From NCBI GenBank assembly GCA_947561585.1, contig CANNZV010001597.1, positions 62,001-126,000 on the forward strand: a stretch of 64,000 nt of DNA, written 5' to 3'. The DNA comes from Caprella mutica. Lineage: Eukaryota > Arthropoda > Malacostraca > Amphipoda > Caprellidae. Numbering within the stretch: the stretch's first letter is position 1; every line of letters begins with the position of its first letter. The position numbers and the translations under genes are program-made. Shown here piece after piece: positions 1 to 11,589 of the stretch. The notes beneath the pieces were generated by a model. It saw only the letters and a list, made by a program, of their open reading frames with translations, searched no databases and had not been told where the DNA came from.

Positions 1-360
1 ACTCATAATTTTAACTTTTTCTATTATTGTTCTTTAATAAAATAATTATAAAACTGAGACTGAGTTTTCTTGACTCTGTCTAAGGGTGGAGTCTTGACTT
101 ATCAAGGAAGTACAGAGTTTGTGCTCTCTCTCTCCTTTTAGATAATTCACAAACTACCCATATTTGCTCAACTGTGTATTTTTATATTAGTGCCAATAAA
201 AAGATAACCGATTAATCCACACTTTCATTTCCTGAGTAATTGATATAGACAAATAATAAACTAAATAATGGAAATAGAGAAATAAACAATTAAATTCTGA
301 ATGGACAAATTCTGTCTGCTGCCGTACATTGTACCTCTTTGACTCTGTTCACTGTGGAGC

Positions 361-990
361 ACCGACAAGTGGGCCTCAAGACAATAGAGCTCACGACAAT
401 TGGGCCTAGGACGAATTATAAAACTCATTCAATTAATGTTTGACGTTCCATAAAAACATTGCTTTCATAGTATTTAACTGGAATGTTTTATTTAGGTTTG
501 TTTCCTATATTTTGTTTGTTTCCTACACTAATTCTACAATTGTGTCGTGGAAGATGTGCCTATATAGTACCACTAATGCAATTTAAGGGTGGCACGGAGC
601 GTGCAACACTGCACAGATAGACTCAATATCGTCACCTTACTATTTTTAAATTCATACATATAGTGAAAGCAGAGAAAGATCATGTTTAAAAATAAATTTA
701 GATGAATAAATACTGACAAACAAAACTGCAATGAAAAGTGAGGTATGTGCGAGCTAGTCAGGCCATTTCAACAATAGTCAAACCTTCATAAAGAAAGCAT
801 TATGTAAAAAGTCAAATTATATATATATGTATGCATTGCTTTTATAAACAATTCTATATTGTGTCTGCTGTCGCATTCTTTATGTGCTCAATTGTCCTGG
901 ACTTAATTGTCTAGGGGCCCGAATGTATCGGGCCCCACTGTCTTAGAGCTCAATTGTCCTGGGACCAATTATCGGTCAATGATCTACTGT
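361..990. mobile_element. degenerate TIR transposon, family A copy 1
   Basis: The ends carry repeated GGGCCC/CAATTG-type motifs in inverted orientation: GGGCCTCAAGACAAT and CAATTGGGCCTAGGAC on the left, CAATTGTCCTGG twice on the right. The interior, around 590-650, matches the reverse complement of 51360-51450, including an AAGGTGACGATATTGAG core. Two copies with similar ends and interior indicate one transposon family. No intact transposase is visible. Borders are approximate. Positions 1-360 show nothing I can name. Confidence 0.55.
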
Positions 991-1137
991 AGTTAAGGTC
1001 AACTAAGTAGGTACAGTATAAGTTGGTAGCTATGCTACTTGGTTACCATATGTACACTATATATACTATAATAACTATATACAGTCATAAACGTTAGTAT
1101 TGAATTGTAACGGTGAATAAATAACTATCTATTAGTA

Positions 1138-1306
1138 GGGTAAGCCGTAGATTTCAGACAGTTCCTGATGTTAGACCATATGAGAAAAAATGTATAATAA
1201 TGATTATTTAGCTGTTGTTTTAAATGGTATCCATGATACCTGCAGGTAGCACAGATACCAAATAGAACAAAAGTTAAAGATAATTATTATAACTCGTAAC
1301 TTTCCC
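1138..1306. mobile_element. MITE, TA-flanked palindromic family M (degenerate)
   Basis: It starts TA|GGGTAAGCCGTAG and ends AACTCGTAACTTTCCC. It contains the family's inner palindrome (GGTATCCATGATACCTGCAG) at about 1226-1245. The right arm is partly deleted compared with the copies at 27352 and 38384. Confidence 0.6.
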
Positions 1307-1423
1307 AGTCTAATACGAACAGTCCCGATTAACGTTATTGATTAATGAATTACTTGAATGTATACAGTCTGTTACAGATAGAACTGTATGTAAGGTATCC
1401 CATTGGTAATCTCTAAGCTATAG

Positions 1424-1793
1424 GGATACCATAATCACTAATGGATACCATGAGGATACCATAATCACTAATGGATACCATGAGGATACCATAATCACTA
1501 ATGGATACCATGAGGATACCATAATCACTAATGGATACCATGAGGATACCATAATCACTAATGGATACCATGAGGATACCATAATCACTATGGGATACCA
1601 TAATCACTAAGGGATACCATGAGGATACCATAATCACTAAGGGATTCCATGAGGATACCATAATCACTAATGGATACCATGAGGATACCATAATCACTAA
1701 GGGATACCATGAGGATACCATAATCACTAAGGGATACCATGAGGATACCATAATCACTAAGGGATACCTTGAGGATACCATAATCACTTCTGC
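1424..1793. repeat. minisatellite, 30-bp unit, about 12 copies
   Basis: Tandem units built from GGATACCATAATCACTA followed by ATGGATACCATGA. Being a multiple of 3, the array stays open in several frames, but the product is only repeat. The GGATACCAT core resembles the inner palindrome of the MITE just upstream (GGTATCCATGATACC), which may have seeded it. Confidence 0.9.
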
Positions 1794-1854
1794 ACTTTGA
1801 AATATGAACCAAATCATAGAAATTTAAAACAAAAATAAATTATAAATATTTTAG

Positions 1855-3170
1855 AAACAGTTATTTTACGTCATTGGGTACTCACGGGTGACCCCCCCCG
1901 TGCAAAAAAAAAAAAAACCCGCGGTCAAAAACCCCCTTACAATAAACCCACCGGACAAATACCCCTCGGACAAAAACCCCGGTGCAAAAAAACCCCGGTC
2001 GATATAAATAGCATAATTCATTTTAATTAATTTTCATTAATTTTTTATTAATAAAATGACAATATGCTATAAATATAAAGAGATATAGTGCACCTAAGGT
2101 TAGGTTAGCGGTCCGATTGGGGGGGGGGGGGGGGGTTTGGGGAGGGGGGATGCCCCCCCACCCCCACCCCCAGCCAGGTTTGATAGTGACAAAATGTATA
2201 CTGTACTTATTTTTACTATAAAATAGGTAATTGGGTATACCTTATTTTGCAAAAAAAATTGTCATATTTTCGAAGAAAATGTAATAATTATTGGTTCGCA
2301 TTGAATAATGTTTAATATATTAATAGAAATGAATTATGCTATTTATATAGACCGGGGGTTTTTTGCACCGGGGGTTTTTTGCTTGGGTTTTTTTAGTCCG
2401 GTGGGTATTTGTCCTGGAATCGGTACTCACATGATTTGAAAACAGTTAGTTTACGTCATTGGGTACTCACATGGTTTGAAAACAGTTAGTTTACGTCATT
2501 GGGTACTCAAATGGTTTAGAAACAGTTAGTTTACGTCATTGGGTACTCACATGGTTTGAAAACAGCTATTTTACGTCATTGGGTACTCACATGGTTTGAA
2601 AACAGCTATTTTACGTCATTGGGTACTCACATGGTTTGAAAACAGCTAATTTACGTCATTGGGTACTCACATGGTTTGAAAACAGTTATTTTATCTCATT
2701 GGGTACTCACATGGTTTGAAAACAGCTAATTTACGTCATTGGGTACTCACATGGTTTGAAAACAGCTATTTTACGTCATTGGGTACTCACATGGTTTGAA
2801 AACAGCTAATTTACGTCATTGGGTACTCACATGGTTTGAAAACAGTTATTTTACGTCATTGGGTACTCACATGGTTTGAAAACAGTTATTTTATCTCATT
2901 GGGTACTCACATGGTTTGAAAACAGCTAATTTACGTCATTGGGTACTCACATGGTTTGAAAACAGCTATTTTACGTCATTGGGTACTCACATGGTTTGAA
3001 AACAGCTAATTTACGTCATTGGGTACTCACATGGTTTGAAAACAGTTATTTTATCTCATTGGGTACTCACATGGTTTGAAAACAGCTAATTTACGTCATT
3101 GGGTACTCACATGGTTTGAAAACAGTTATTTTATCTCATTAGGTACTCACATGGTTTGAAAACAGCTAAT
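1855..3170. repeat. 40-bp minisatellite carrying copies of a splice donor
   Basis: About 18 units of 40 bp run from 2431 to 3150, and one unit is split off at 1855-1885 by the foldback element. On the minus strand each unit reads TTAGCTGTTTTCAAACCAT then GTGAGTACCC then AATGACGTAAA. The first part is identical to the end of the coding exon at 3151 and the second to its splice donor. The array therefore begins at the real exon-intron junction and repeats it into the intron. Each unit also has a bZIP-like TTACGTCA or TTATCTCA site. Confidence 0.92.
1886..2421. mobile_element. foldback transposon inserted in the 40-bp array
   Basis: Both flanks read GGTACTCAC (1877-1885 and 2422-2430), consistent with a 9-bp target-site duplication. 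The ends are inverted runs of short modules: CGGACAAATACCCC and CCCCGGTGCAAAAAAA on the left, complementary GGGGGTTTTTTGCACC on the right. Arms near 2005-2035 and 2320-2355 (AGCATAATTCATTT) also pair. The core has no coding potential, and it contains a long G run near 2121-2150 that could form a quadruplex. The host repeats could mimic a target duplication, so its length is tentative. Confidence 0.65.
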
Positions 3171-4404
3171 TTGCGACGGGTTTCCTCGTTGAGTGGAGGG
3201 TACGAACGACCAGATGATTTTGACTTCGTTGTCTCTACTTTGTCTAAGACGGGAGCTACAATCTTCTGGATAGGAGATGGAACTTTGGGGGGTGGAGTGG
3301 GTTCCCTTGGAGGAGGTGTTGGCTCCCGTGGAGGAGGTGTTGGCTCCTTTGGAGGAGGAGTGGGCTCCCTTGGAGGAGGAGTTGGCTCCCGTGGAGGAGG
3401 AGTTGGCTCCCGTGAGGAGGAGTGGGCTCCCGTGGAGGAGGTGTTGGTTGCCTTGGAGGAGGAGTTGGCTCCCTTGGAGGAGGAGTTGGCTCCCTTGGAG
3501 GAGGTGTTGGTTCTCGTGGGGGAGGAGTTGGCTCTCGTGGAGGAGGTGTTGGTTGCTTAGGAGGAGGTGTTGGCTCCCGTGGGGGAGGTGTTGGCTCTCG
3601 TGGAGGAGTGGGTTGCCTTGGAGGAGGGGTTGGCTCCCGTGGAGAAGGAGTTTGATCTCTAGGGTTTTGTTCAAAGACAGATGGGATGGTTTCACTAATC
3701 ATTGAACTCAGTTCTTTCACAGGACTTTCTTTAATTTCAGCGGGACTAAATCTCCCAGGAGAAGGAGAACGATCTAGGAAATCATGTTCCCCAGCTTTGC
3801 TAGAACTGTCATCTAATAGGTTTTGGATGTTTCCACTCTCTACTGGAACTACTTTCTCGGCAACTAGAGGACTCTCTGAGATGAAATCAGACACGTCCTG
3901 TTTCGCTTCATCAATTCCTTTCTGAACATCTTGAACTCCACTGTTGAAGTCTCCTAGCAAATTGTTCGAATTGTCTACCAAATCAGAAACTTTATCCGAC
4001 ACACCAGTGGCTAATTCCTCTACTTTATTTCCAGCTCCGGACAAGAAGTCATCGACATCGCTGGTGTCGATGGAACCGGCGACTCCGACTGCGTTTCCAC
4101 CATCGAACTTCATGTCTTGATAATCATCCTTGGGTGGTGGAGAGCCTTGCATGGCTGATCCAATTGTGTCAGAAATGAAAGCCCCTATCTCCTTGGCACC
4201 TCCACTTAAAGCATCGGAGCCAAATGTACCGGCATCGGCAGAAGGATTGCTGCTTGCGATGCCTGAAGGACTCAGTTGATCGGCATCTACCTTTTCAAAG
4301 TCCTCAAGGTTCAGGGAGTCGCGGAAATTGTCTAATTTCACGGGACTTGTTGAGGATTTCTGAGAATCCTCAAAAGCACCCAGAAGATCCTTCGACTCAG
4401 ACAT
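3151..4404 (-). CDS. 5' coding exon of an acidic, proline-rich protein (frameshifted as sequenced)
   Basis: The ATG at 4404 opens an acidic, Ser/Asp-rich, disordered N-terminal region (starts MSESKDLLGAF) of about 250 residues. A run of about 17 heptapeptides PTPPPRE/PTPPPKE follows (plus positions 3290-3650). One unit lacks a base near 3414 (CCCGTGAGGAGG instead of CCCGTGGAGGAGG), which breaks the frame and gives a stop at 3256. If the base is restored by interpretation, the frame continues through VPSPIQKIVAPVLDKVETT and LNEETRRKLAVFKP to a donor, CCAT|GTGAGT, at 3151/3150. Later exons would lie left of the window. Acidic Pro-rich N-termini of this kind occur in reticulons, but no reticulon domain is visible, so the family is unproven. 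The frameshift may be a sequencing error in GC-rich repeats. Confidence 0.75.
3290..3650 (-). repeat. coding 21-bp repeat (PTPPPRE heptads)
   Basis: About 17 tandem units with third-position and R/K/Q variation encode P-T-P-P-P-(R/K)-(E/Q). One unit is 18 bp (one Pro fewer, in frame) and one is 20 bp (frameshift near 3414). Retention of the amino-acid pattern despite silent changes argues that the repeat is translated. PxxPxR-like segments could bind SH3 domains; that is an inference. Confidence 0.85.
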
Positions 4405-4800
4405 TTTACCTATGAATCACAACTTAGAGTATCACTGAGGGTATGTACACAGACGTGCTTTCACCACCGTAGCCAAAGAGCTTGTGAGACAACATCGTGC
4501 ATCCGACCCTCCCTTCCATTCCTCGGCAACAACCAACACATTGTGCCAGACGTACGGTACGTGACTCACAGGTCCTTCCTGTTAATTATATATATTATCA
4601 AACTGGCTCTAACTACAACACAAATTTAATTATCTGATTAAAAGAGTAAGAAAAAATTTATACCGAAACCAATTGTATTCTTAATGATGAAATTATTTTT
4701 TTATCGATTGATTGATTAGTTGCTTGTTATTATTTATAATCAATATGGGCCCATTGATTACCCATGTGAACCTAAAAATAGTAACTTCATTCAGACTGAT
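4405..4800. other. 5' flank of the minus-strand acidic-protein gene
   Basis: Relatively GC-rich sequence to about 4580, probably 5' UTR and promoter of the gene starting at 4404. It then turns AT-rich. No TATA box or other element can be assigned with confidence. Confidence 0.35.
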
Positions 4801-4832
4801 GTAGCCAGGGAGAAAGCTATGGTGGGGACCAT

Positions 4833-5125
4833 CGAAGATTAAGAGGGTAAGTTATGATGGGGCCATAGAAGAATAAGAGGGTAAGTTATGATGGGGCCAT
4901 AGAAGAATAAGAGGGTAAGTTATGATGGGGCCATAGAAGAATAAGAGGGTAAGTTATGATGGGGCCATAGAAGAATAAGAGGGGAAGTTATGGTGGGGCC
5001 ATAGAAGAATAAGAGGGGAAGTTATGGTGGGGCCATAGAAGAATTTGAGGGGAAGTTATGGTGGGGCCATAGAAGATTGAGAAGGATCCCCTCTTAATCT
5101 TCTATGGCCCCGTCATAGCTTCTCA
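4833..5125. repeat. minisatellite, 34-bp unit, about 7 copies, with inverted end
   Basis: Units contain GGGGCCATAGAAGAATAAGA and GGGTAAGTTATGAT or GGGGAAGTTATGGT. The last copy is followed by an inverted partial copy (CTTCTATGGCCCC at 5098-5110). The unit is shared with the array at 39020-39283, so both derive from one dispersed element. Confidence 0.9.
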
Positions 5126-5432
5126 GAAGATGATAAATTAAAACAAAAATAACAATAATGTTAAATATATATACATAAAAGTTCATTACATTAATAAATG
5201 CAATAAATTTATATTTATAATTTTTAATAAATATTTAATTTTAATTTTAATAAAATTCATTTATTGATTTTACTATCTAATTATTTACATCATTTTTAAC
5301 ATTATAATAGATAAGAAATAGAAAGAGTCAATAAATATATATATATACAATCAATGCATATTAACGTAGAGTTATTCGTATATTCATTTTATGCATTTAG
5401 CAATGCAGTATAGAACTCCTCTATAGTGAACT

Positions 5433-7168
5433 TCAACTAGTTCACTATAGAGTATATAGTTCACTATAGAGGATATAGTTCACTATAGAGGATATAGTTC
5501 ACTATAGAGGATATAGTTCACTATAGAGGATATAGTTCACTATAGAGGATATAGTTCACTATAGAGGATATAGTTCACTATAGAGGATATAGTTCACTAT
5601 AGAGGATATAGTTCACTATAGAGGATATAGTTCACTATAGAGGATATAGTTCACTATTGAGGATATAGTTCACTATAGAGGATATAGTTCACTATAGAGG
5701 ATAAAGTTCACTATAGAGGATATAGTTCACTATAGAGGATATAGTTCACTATAGAGGATATAGTTCACTATAGAGGATATAGTTCACTATAGAGGATATA
5801 GTTCACTATAGAGGATATAGTTCACTATAGAGGATATAGTTCACTATAGAGGATATAGTTCACTATAGAGGATATAGTTCACTATAGAGGATATAGTTCA
5901 CTATAGAGGATATAGTTCACTATAGAGGATATAGTTCACTATAGAGGATATAGTTCACTATAGAGGATATAGTTCACTATAGAGGGTATAGTTCACTATA
6001 GAGGATATAGTTCACTATAGAGGATATAGTTCACTATAGAGGATATAGTTCACTATAGAGGGTATAGTTCACTATAGAGGATATAGTTCACTATAGAGGA
6101 TATAGTTCACTATAGAGGATATAGTTCACTATAGTGGATATAGTTCACTATAGAGGATATAGTTCACTATAGAGGATATAGTTCACTATAGAGGATATAG
6201 TTCACTATAGAGGATATAGTTCACTATAGAGGATATAGTTCACTATAGAGGATATAGTTCACTATAGAGGATATAGTTCACTATAGAGGATATAGTTCAC
6301 TATAGAGGATATAGTTCACTATAGAGGATATAGTTCACTAAGAGGATATAGTTCACTATAGAGGATATAGTTCACTATAGAGGATATAGTTCACTATAGA
6401 GGATATAGTTCACTATAGAGGATATAGTTCACTATAGAGGATATAGTTCACTATAGAGGATATAGTTCACTATAGAGGATATAGTTCACTATAGAGGATA
6501 TAGTTCACTATAGAGGATATAGTTCACTATAGAGGATATAGTTCACTATAGAGGATATAGTTCACTATAGAGGATATAGTTCACTATAGAGGATATAGTT
6601 CACTATAGAGGATATAGTTCACTATAGAGGATATAGTTCACTATAGAGGATATAGTTCACTATAGAGGATATAGTTCACTATAGAGGATATAGTTCACTA
6701 TAGAGGATATAGTTCACTATAGAGGATATAGTTCACTATAGAGGGATATAGTTCACTATAGAGGATATAGTTCACTATAGAGGATATAGTTCACTATAGA
6801 GGATATAGTTCACTATAGAGGGTATAGTTCACTATAGAGGATATAGTTCACTATAGAGGATATAGTTCACTATAGAGGATATAGTTCACTATAGTGGATA
6901 TAGTTCACAATAGAGGATATAGTTCACAATAGAGGATATAGTTCACTATAGAGGATATAGTTCACTATAGAGGATATAGTTCACTATAGTGGATATAGTT
7001 CACAATAGAGGATATAGTTCACTATAGAGGATATAGTTCACTATAGAGGATATAGTTCACTATAGAGGATATAGTTCACTATAGAGGATATAGTTCACTA
7101 TAGAGGATTTACTTCACTATAGAGGATATAGTTCACTATAGAGGATTTACTTCACTATAGAGGATATG
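5433..7168. repeat. minisatellite, 19-bp unit, about 90 copies
   Basis: Nearly perfect repeats of AGTTCACTATAGAGGATAT. Scattered variants (GGGTAT, AGTGG, ACAATAG) recur in blocks about 700-800 bp apart, indicating duplication of larger segments. The unit equals the transposon's own TIR motif TTCACTATAGAGGA. Confidence 0.95.
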
Positions 7169-7414
7169 AGAGATGAATAAAAAACTGGATTTTTCATGGT
7201 AGACTATAAAAATTATGTTCTTTCTTTTTCAATTAAATTCATTATACAAAGTATTTTATTTCTCATGACTAAAAATCAGGATAGTTCACTACACATGACT
7301 TCACTATAGAGGAGTTGCACTGGAAGAACTGCTGTTTCGTGAAATATAACTAATTTACTATATAGAGATTCATAGAAAACTTACGAATATTTGTGGCAGA
7401 CTAAACTAAATATG

Positions 7415-8052
7415 TTCACTATATAGAGGTAAGCTCACTATACAGAGATAAGCTCACTATATAGAGGTAAGCTCACTATACAGAGGTAAGCTCACTATAC
7501 AGAGGTAAGCTCACTATATAGAGGTAAGCTCACTATACAGAGGTAAGCTCACTATATAGAGGTAAGCTCACTATACAGAGATATGCTCACTATATAGAGG
7601 TAAGCTCACTATACAGAGATAAGCTCACTATATAGAGGTAAGCTCACTATATAGAGGTAAGCTCACTATATAGAGGTAAGCTCACTATACAGAGATAAGC
7701 TCACTATATAGAGGTAAGCTCACTATACAGAGATAAGCTCACTATATAGAGGTAAGCTCACTATATAGAGGTAAGCTCACTATATAGAGGTAATCTCACT
7801 ATACAGAGATAAGCTCACTTTATAGAGGTAAGCTCACTATACAGAGATAAGCTCACTATATAGAGGTAAGCTCACTATACAGAGATAAGCTCACTATATA
7901 GAGGTAAGCTCACTATACAGAGGTAAGCTCACTATACAGAGATAAGCTCACTATATAGAGGAAAGCTCACTATACAGAGGCAAGCTCACTATACAGAGGT
8001 AAGCTCACTATACAGAGATAAGCTCACTATATAGAGGTAAGCTCACTATACA
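7415..8052. repeat. minisatellite, 19-bp unit, about 33 copies
   Basis: Units are GAGGTAAGCTCACTATACA, alternating with TATATA and GATAAGC variants. It is a relative of the preceding array but expanded separately at the other end of the element. Each GAGGTAAGC is a splice-donor-like motif on the plus strand. Confidence 0.95.
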
Positions 8053-8219
8053 GGATCTCTACTATACAGGATGATTCACTATACAGGAGTTCACTATGGA
8101 GGAGCTCTACTGTATAAACAATAAAAATTAATATATATTTAAATATTTAGTCCTATATTGATAATATCATTATTTTAATATTTACCATATTTTAAATTAA
8201 ATGTATATATATTTTTTTT

Positions 8220-8490
8220 ATTTGTGAAATTTAATGATGATATTTTGATGTTATTTTAATTCATACGGTTTTATTCAATTTTTAAATGTATTTTATCGAT
8301 AAAATTTATCAGTCTATGCATAAAAACAAAGTAATTCTAAAGCAATTTAAACACTGCAAGGTGTATTTACTATATTATAATATTTATCAATAACTAACTA
8401 CCTGTAGACACACATACTGTGAGTGGATTGTTAGTACAAATAACATTGGGAAAACGATATTTTGACGGGAAAGTACACTAGTAGTCGTAT
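8220..8490. repeat. dispersed repeat related to 26275-26460
   Basis: Both places share TTTTATTCAATTTTTAAATG followed by TATTT and, later, ACGGGAAAGTACACTA. Two diverged copies suggest an old transposable element of unknown class. The copy here abuts the AT-rich array. Confidence 0.5.
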
Positions 8491-10800
8491 ACAAGTGTAA
8501 TTTTTTAAATTATACAAATGTACTTTTTTAAATTATACAAGTGTAATTTTTAAATTATGCTAGTATGTTTTTATAAATTATAGAAGTATATTTTTTTTAA
8601 ATTATACATGTTATTTTTTTTAAATTATATATGATATTTTTTTTAAATTATACATGATATTTTTTTTAAATTATACATGTTATTCTTTTAAATTATACAC
8701 CTTATTTTTTTTAAATTATACATGTTATCTTTTTTTAAATTGTACATGATATTTTTTTTTAATTATACATGTTATTCTTTTTTAAATTATACATGATATT
8801 TTTTTTAATTATACATCTTATTTTTTTAAATTATACATCTTATTTTTTTTAAATTATACATGTTAGTTTTTTTAAAATTATACATGTTATTTTTTTTAAA
8901 TTATACATCTTATTTTTTTAAATTATACATCTTATTTTTTTTTAAATTATATATGATATTTTTTTAAATTATACATCTTATTTTTTTTAAATTATACATG
9001 TTATTTTTTTTTTAAATTATACATGATATTTTTTTTAAATTATACATGTTATTTTTTTAAATTATACATCTTATTTTTTTTAAATTATACATGTTAGTTT
9101 TTTTAAAATTATACATGTTAGTTTTTTTTAAATTATACATGTTATTTTTTTAAATTATACATCTTATTTTTTTTTAAATTATATATGATATTTTTTTAAA
9201 TTATACATCTTATTTTTTTTAAATTATACATGTTATTTTTTTTTTAAATTATACATGATATTTTTTTTAAATTATACATGTTATTTTTTTAAATTATACA
9301 TCTTATTTTTTTTAAATTATACATGATATTTTTTTTAAATTATACAAGTGTATTTTTTTAAATTATACATGTTATTTTTTTTTTAAATTATACATGATAT
9401 TTTTTTTAAATTATACATGTTATTTTTTTTTAAATTATACATGTTATTTTTTTAAAATTATACATGTTATTTTTTTTAAATTATACATGATATTTTTTTT
9501 AAATTATACAAGTGTATTTTTTTAAATTATACATGTTATTTTTTTTAAATTATACAAGTGTATTTTTTTAAATTATACATGATATTTTTTTTAAATTATA
9601 CATCTTATTTTTTTTTAAATTATACAAGTGTATTTTTTTAAATTATACATGTTATTTTTTTAAAATTATACAAGTGTATTTTTTTAAATTATACATGTTA
9701 TTTTTTTTTTAAATTATACATGTTATTTTTTTTTAAATTATACATGTTATTTTTTTAAAATTATACATGTTATTTTTTTTAAATTATACATGATATTTTT
9801 TAAAATTATACATGTTATTTTATTTAAATCATACAAGTGTATTTTTTTAAATTATACATGTTATTTTTTTTTTAAATTATACATGTTATTTTTTTTAAAT
9901 TATACATGTTATTTTTTTAAATTATACATGTTATTTTATTTAAATCATACAAGTGTATTTTTTTAAATTATACATGTTATTTTTTTTTTAAATTATACAT
10001 GATATTTTTTTTAAATTATACATGTTATTTTTTTAAATTATACATCTTATTTTTTTTAAATTATACATGATATTTTTTTTAAATTATACAAGTGTATTTT
10101 TTTAAATTATACATGTTATTTTTTTTTTAAATTATACATGATATTTTTTTTAAATTATACATGTTATTTTTTTTTAAATTATACATGTTATTTTTTTAAA
10201 ATTATACATGTTATTTTTTTTAAATTATACATGATATTTTTTTTAAATTATACAAGTGTATTTTTTTAAATTATACATGTTATTTTTTTTAAATTATACA
10301 AGTGTATTTTTTTAAATTATACATGATATTTTTTTTAAATTATACATCTTATTTTTTTTTAAATTATACAAGTGTATTTTTTTAAATTATACATGTTATT
10401 TTTTTAAAATTATACAAGTGTATTTTTTTAAATTATACATGTTATTTTTTTTTTAAATTATACATGTTATTTTTTTTTAAATTATACATGTTATTTTTTT
10501 AAAATTATACATGTTATTTTTTTTAAATTATACATGATATTTTTTAAAATTATACATGTTATTTTATTTAAATCATACAAGTGTATTTTTTTAAATTATA
10601 CATGTTATTTTTTTTTTAAATTATACATGTTATTTTTTTTAAATTATACATGTTATTTTTTTAAATTATACATGTTATTTTATTTAAATCATACAAGTGT
10701 ATTTTTTTAAATTATACATGTTATTTTTTTTTTAAATTATACATGTTATTTTTTTTTTAAATTATACATGTTATTTTTTTTTAAATTATACAAGAGTTTT
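8490..10800. repeat. 2.3-kb AT-only minisatellite, 21-24-bp units
   Basis: About 100 units of a poly-T run plus AAATTATACATGTTA, with variants GATATT, CTTATT and CAAGTGTATT. Variant order repeats over several hundred bases (a TTATTTAAATCATACAAGTG variant recurs near 9820, 9940, 10565 and 10685), which is a higher-order structure. The block is almost entirely A/T and would be a strong DNA-unwinding or matrix-attachment candidate; that function is speculative. Confidence 0.93.
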
Positions 10801-11051
10801 TTTATAGAGTACACCTGTATAATTTAAAACTGTACATCATGTGTGTATGTAGTGCTTGGCGGATGTGTTCTTATCTTCAAGATAACAGTCCACTGATAAG
10901 GTATCGCTACTGATAACAAATACCGTGACGTCATCAAAAAGAATTACTAATATCCTATGATTATGATCGGTAAAGTGTACAGTAACGGTAATTGAGTACT
11001 AACCCTATGAAATAAGTATGCCTTTCATTTGGTACTAAAAGTATTATTTTA

Positions 11052-11207
11052 GGGTAAATTACGAGTTATCGGACGGTTCCTCTTTTTCGACCACAGAAGA
11101 AAATCATACAAAATCGGAAATAAAATTAAATCAATTTAATTAAAGTTGAATTTTTTTTTCTTATATGACCGAAAATGTGTAACTGACCGATAATTCGTAA
11201 CTTACCC
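11052..11207. mobile_element. MITE, family M
   Basis: TA|GGGTAAATTACGAG on the left; TATGACCGAAAATGTG and ACTGACCGATAATTCGTAAC then TTACCC on the right. The ends are mutually inverted, as in the other copies. Confidence 0.75.
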
Positions 11208-11589
11208 CCTTTATCTTAACACCTGCATTTTAATTAGTGTTCCATTGCACATTACAGGTGTTTAACATCTGTGTTACCATTGCCTTGGTGTTCATCTTAC
11301 ATTTAATTATTATTTAATATAATAAAGTAATTGTTCATTTTGTTTTATTTTGTTTTTATTGCACTATCATAGAATGAAGTATTTAATTAACTTAAATATT
11401 AATTAAACAATTCATTTTAAATATTGTTATCATTGAGTAATTTGGTTATCATTTTTTGATAATCCTTTTTTGGTGAAAAGATTTCGAATTACCATATTTA
11501 TGGTTATAACTTTTTATTTAGGTATTATATTTGTCGGTTATCCTATTTTATGGTTATTCTAGTTTGTGCTTATCCTTTATTGTTTGGTT

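Larger units (their letters stand above)
5406..8112. mobile_element. pogo/Tigger-like TIR element, expanded by two nested minisatellites
   Basis: The left end is CAGTATAGAACTCCTC. The right end, read in reverse complement, is CAGTAGAGCTCCTCC beside TA. Between them lie two arrays (5433-7168 and 7415-8052) and a unique spacer. The copy at 62421-63738 has the same ends and spacer but only about one unit of each array. The TIR form and TA flank suggest a Tc1/mariner-pogo (Tigger-like) non-autonomous element; this family assignment is from memory and tentative. No transposase is present. Confidence 0.7.

Noticed and set aside
3156..3705. Plus-strand Gly-rich and Trp-rich frames
   Set aside because: They are antisense to the PTPPPRE repeat of the minus-strand exon.
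5406..8112. Satellite or centromeric DNA
   Set aside because: The array sits inside a definable transposon with an unexpanded sister copy, so a local origin is the better explanation.
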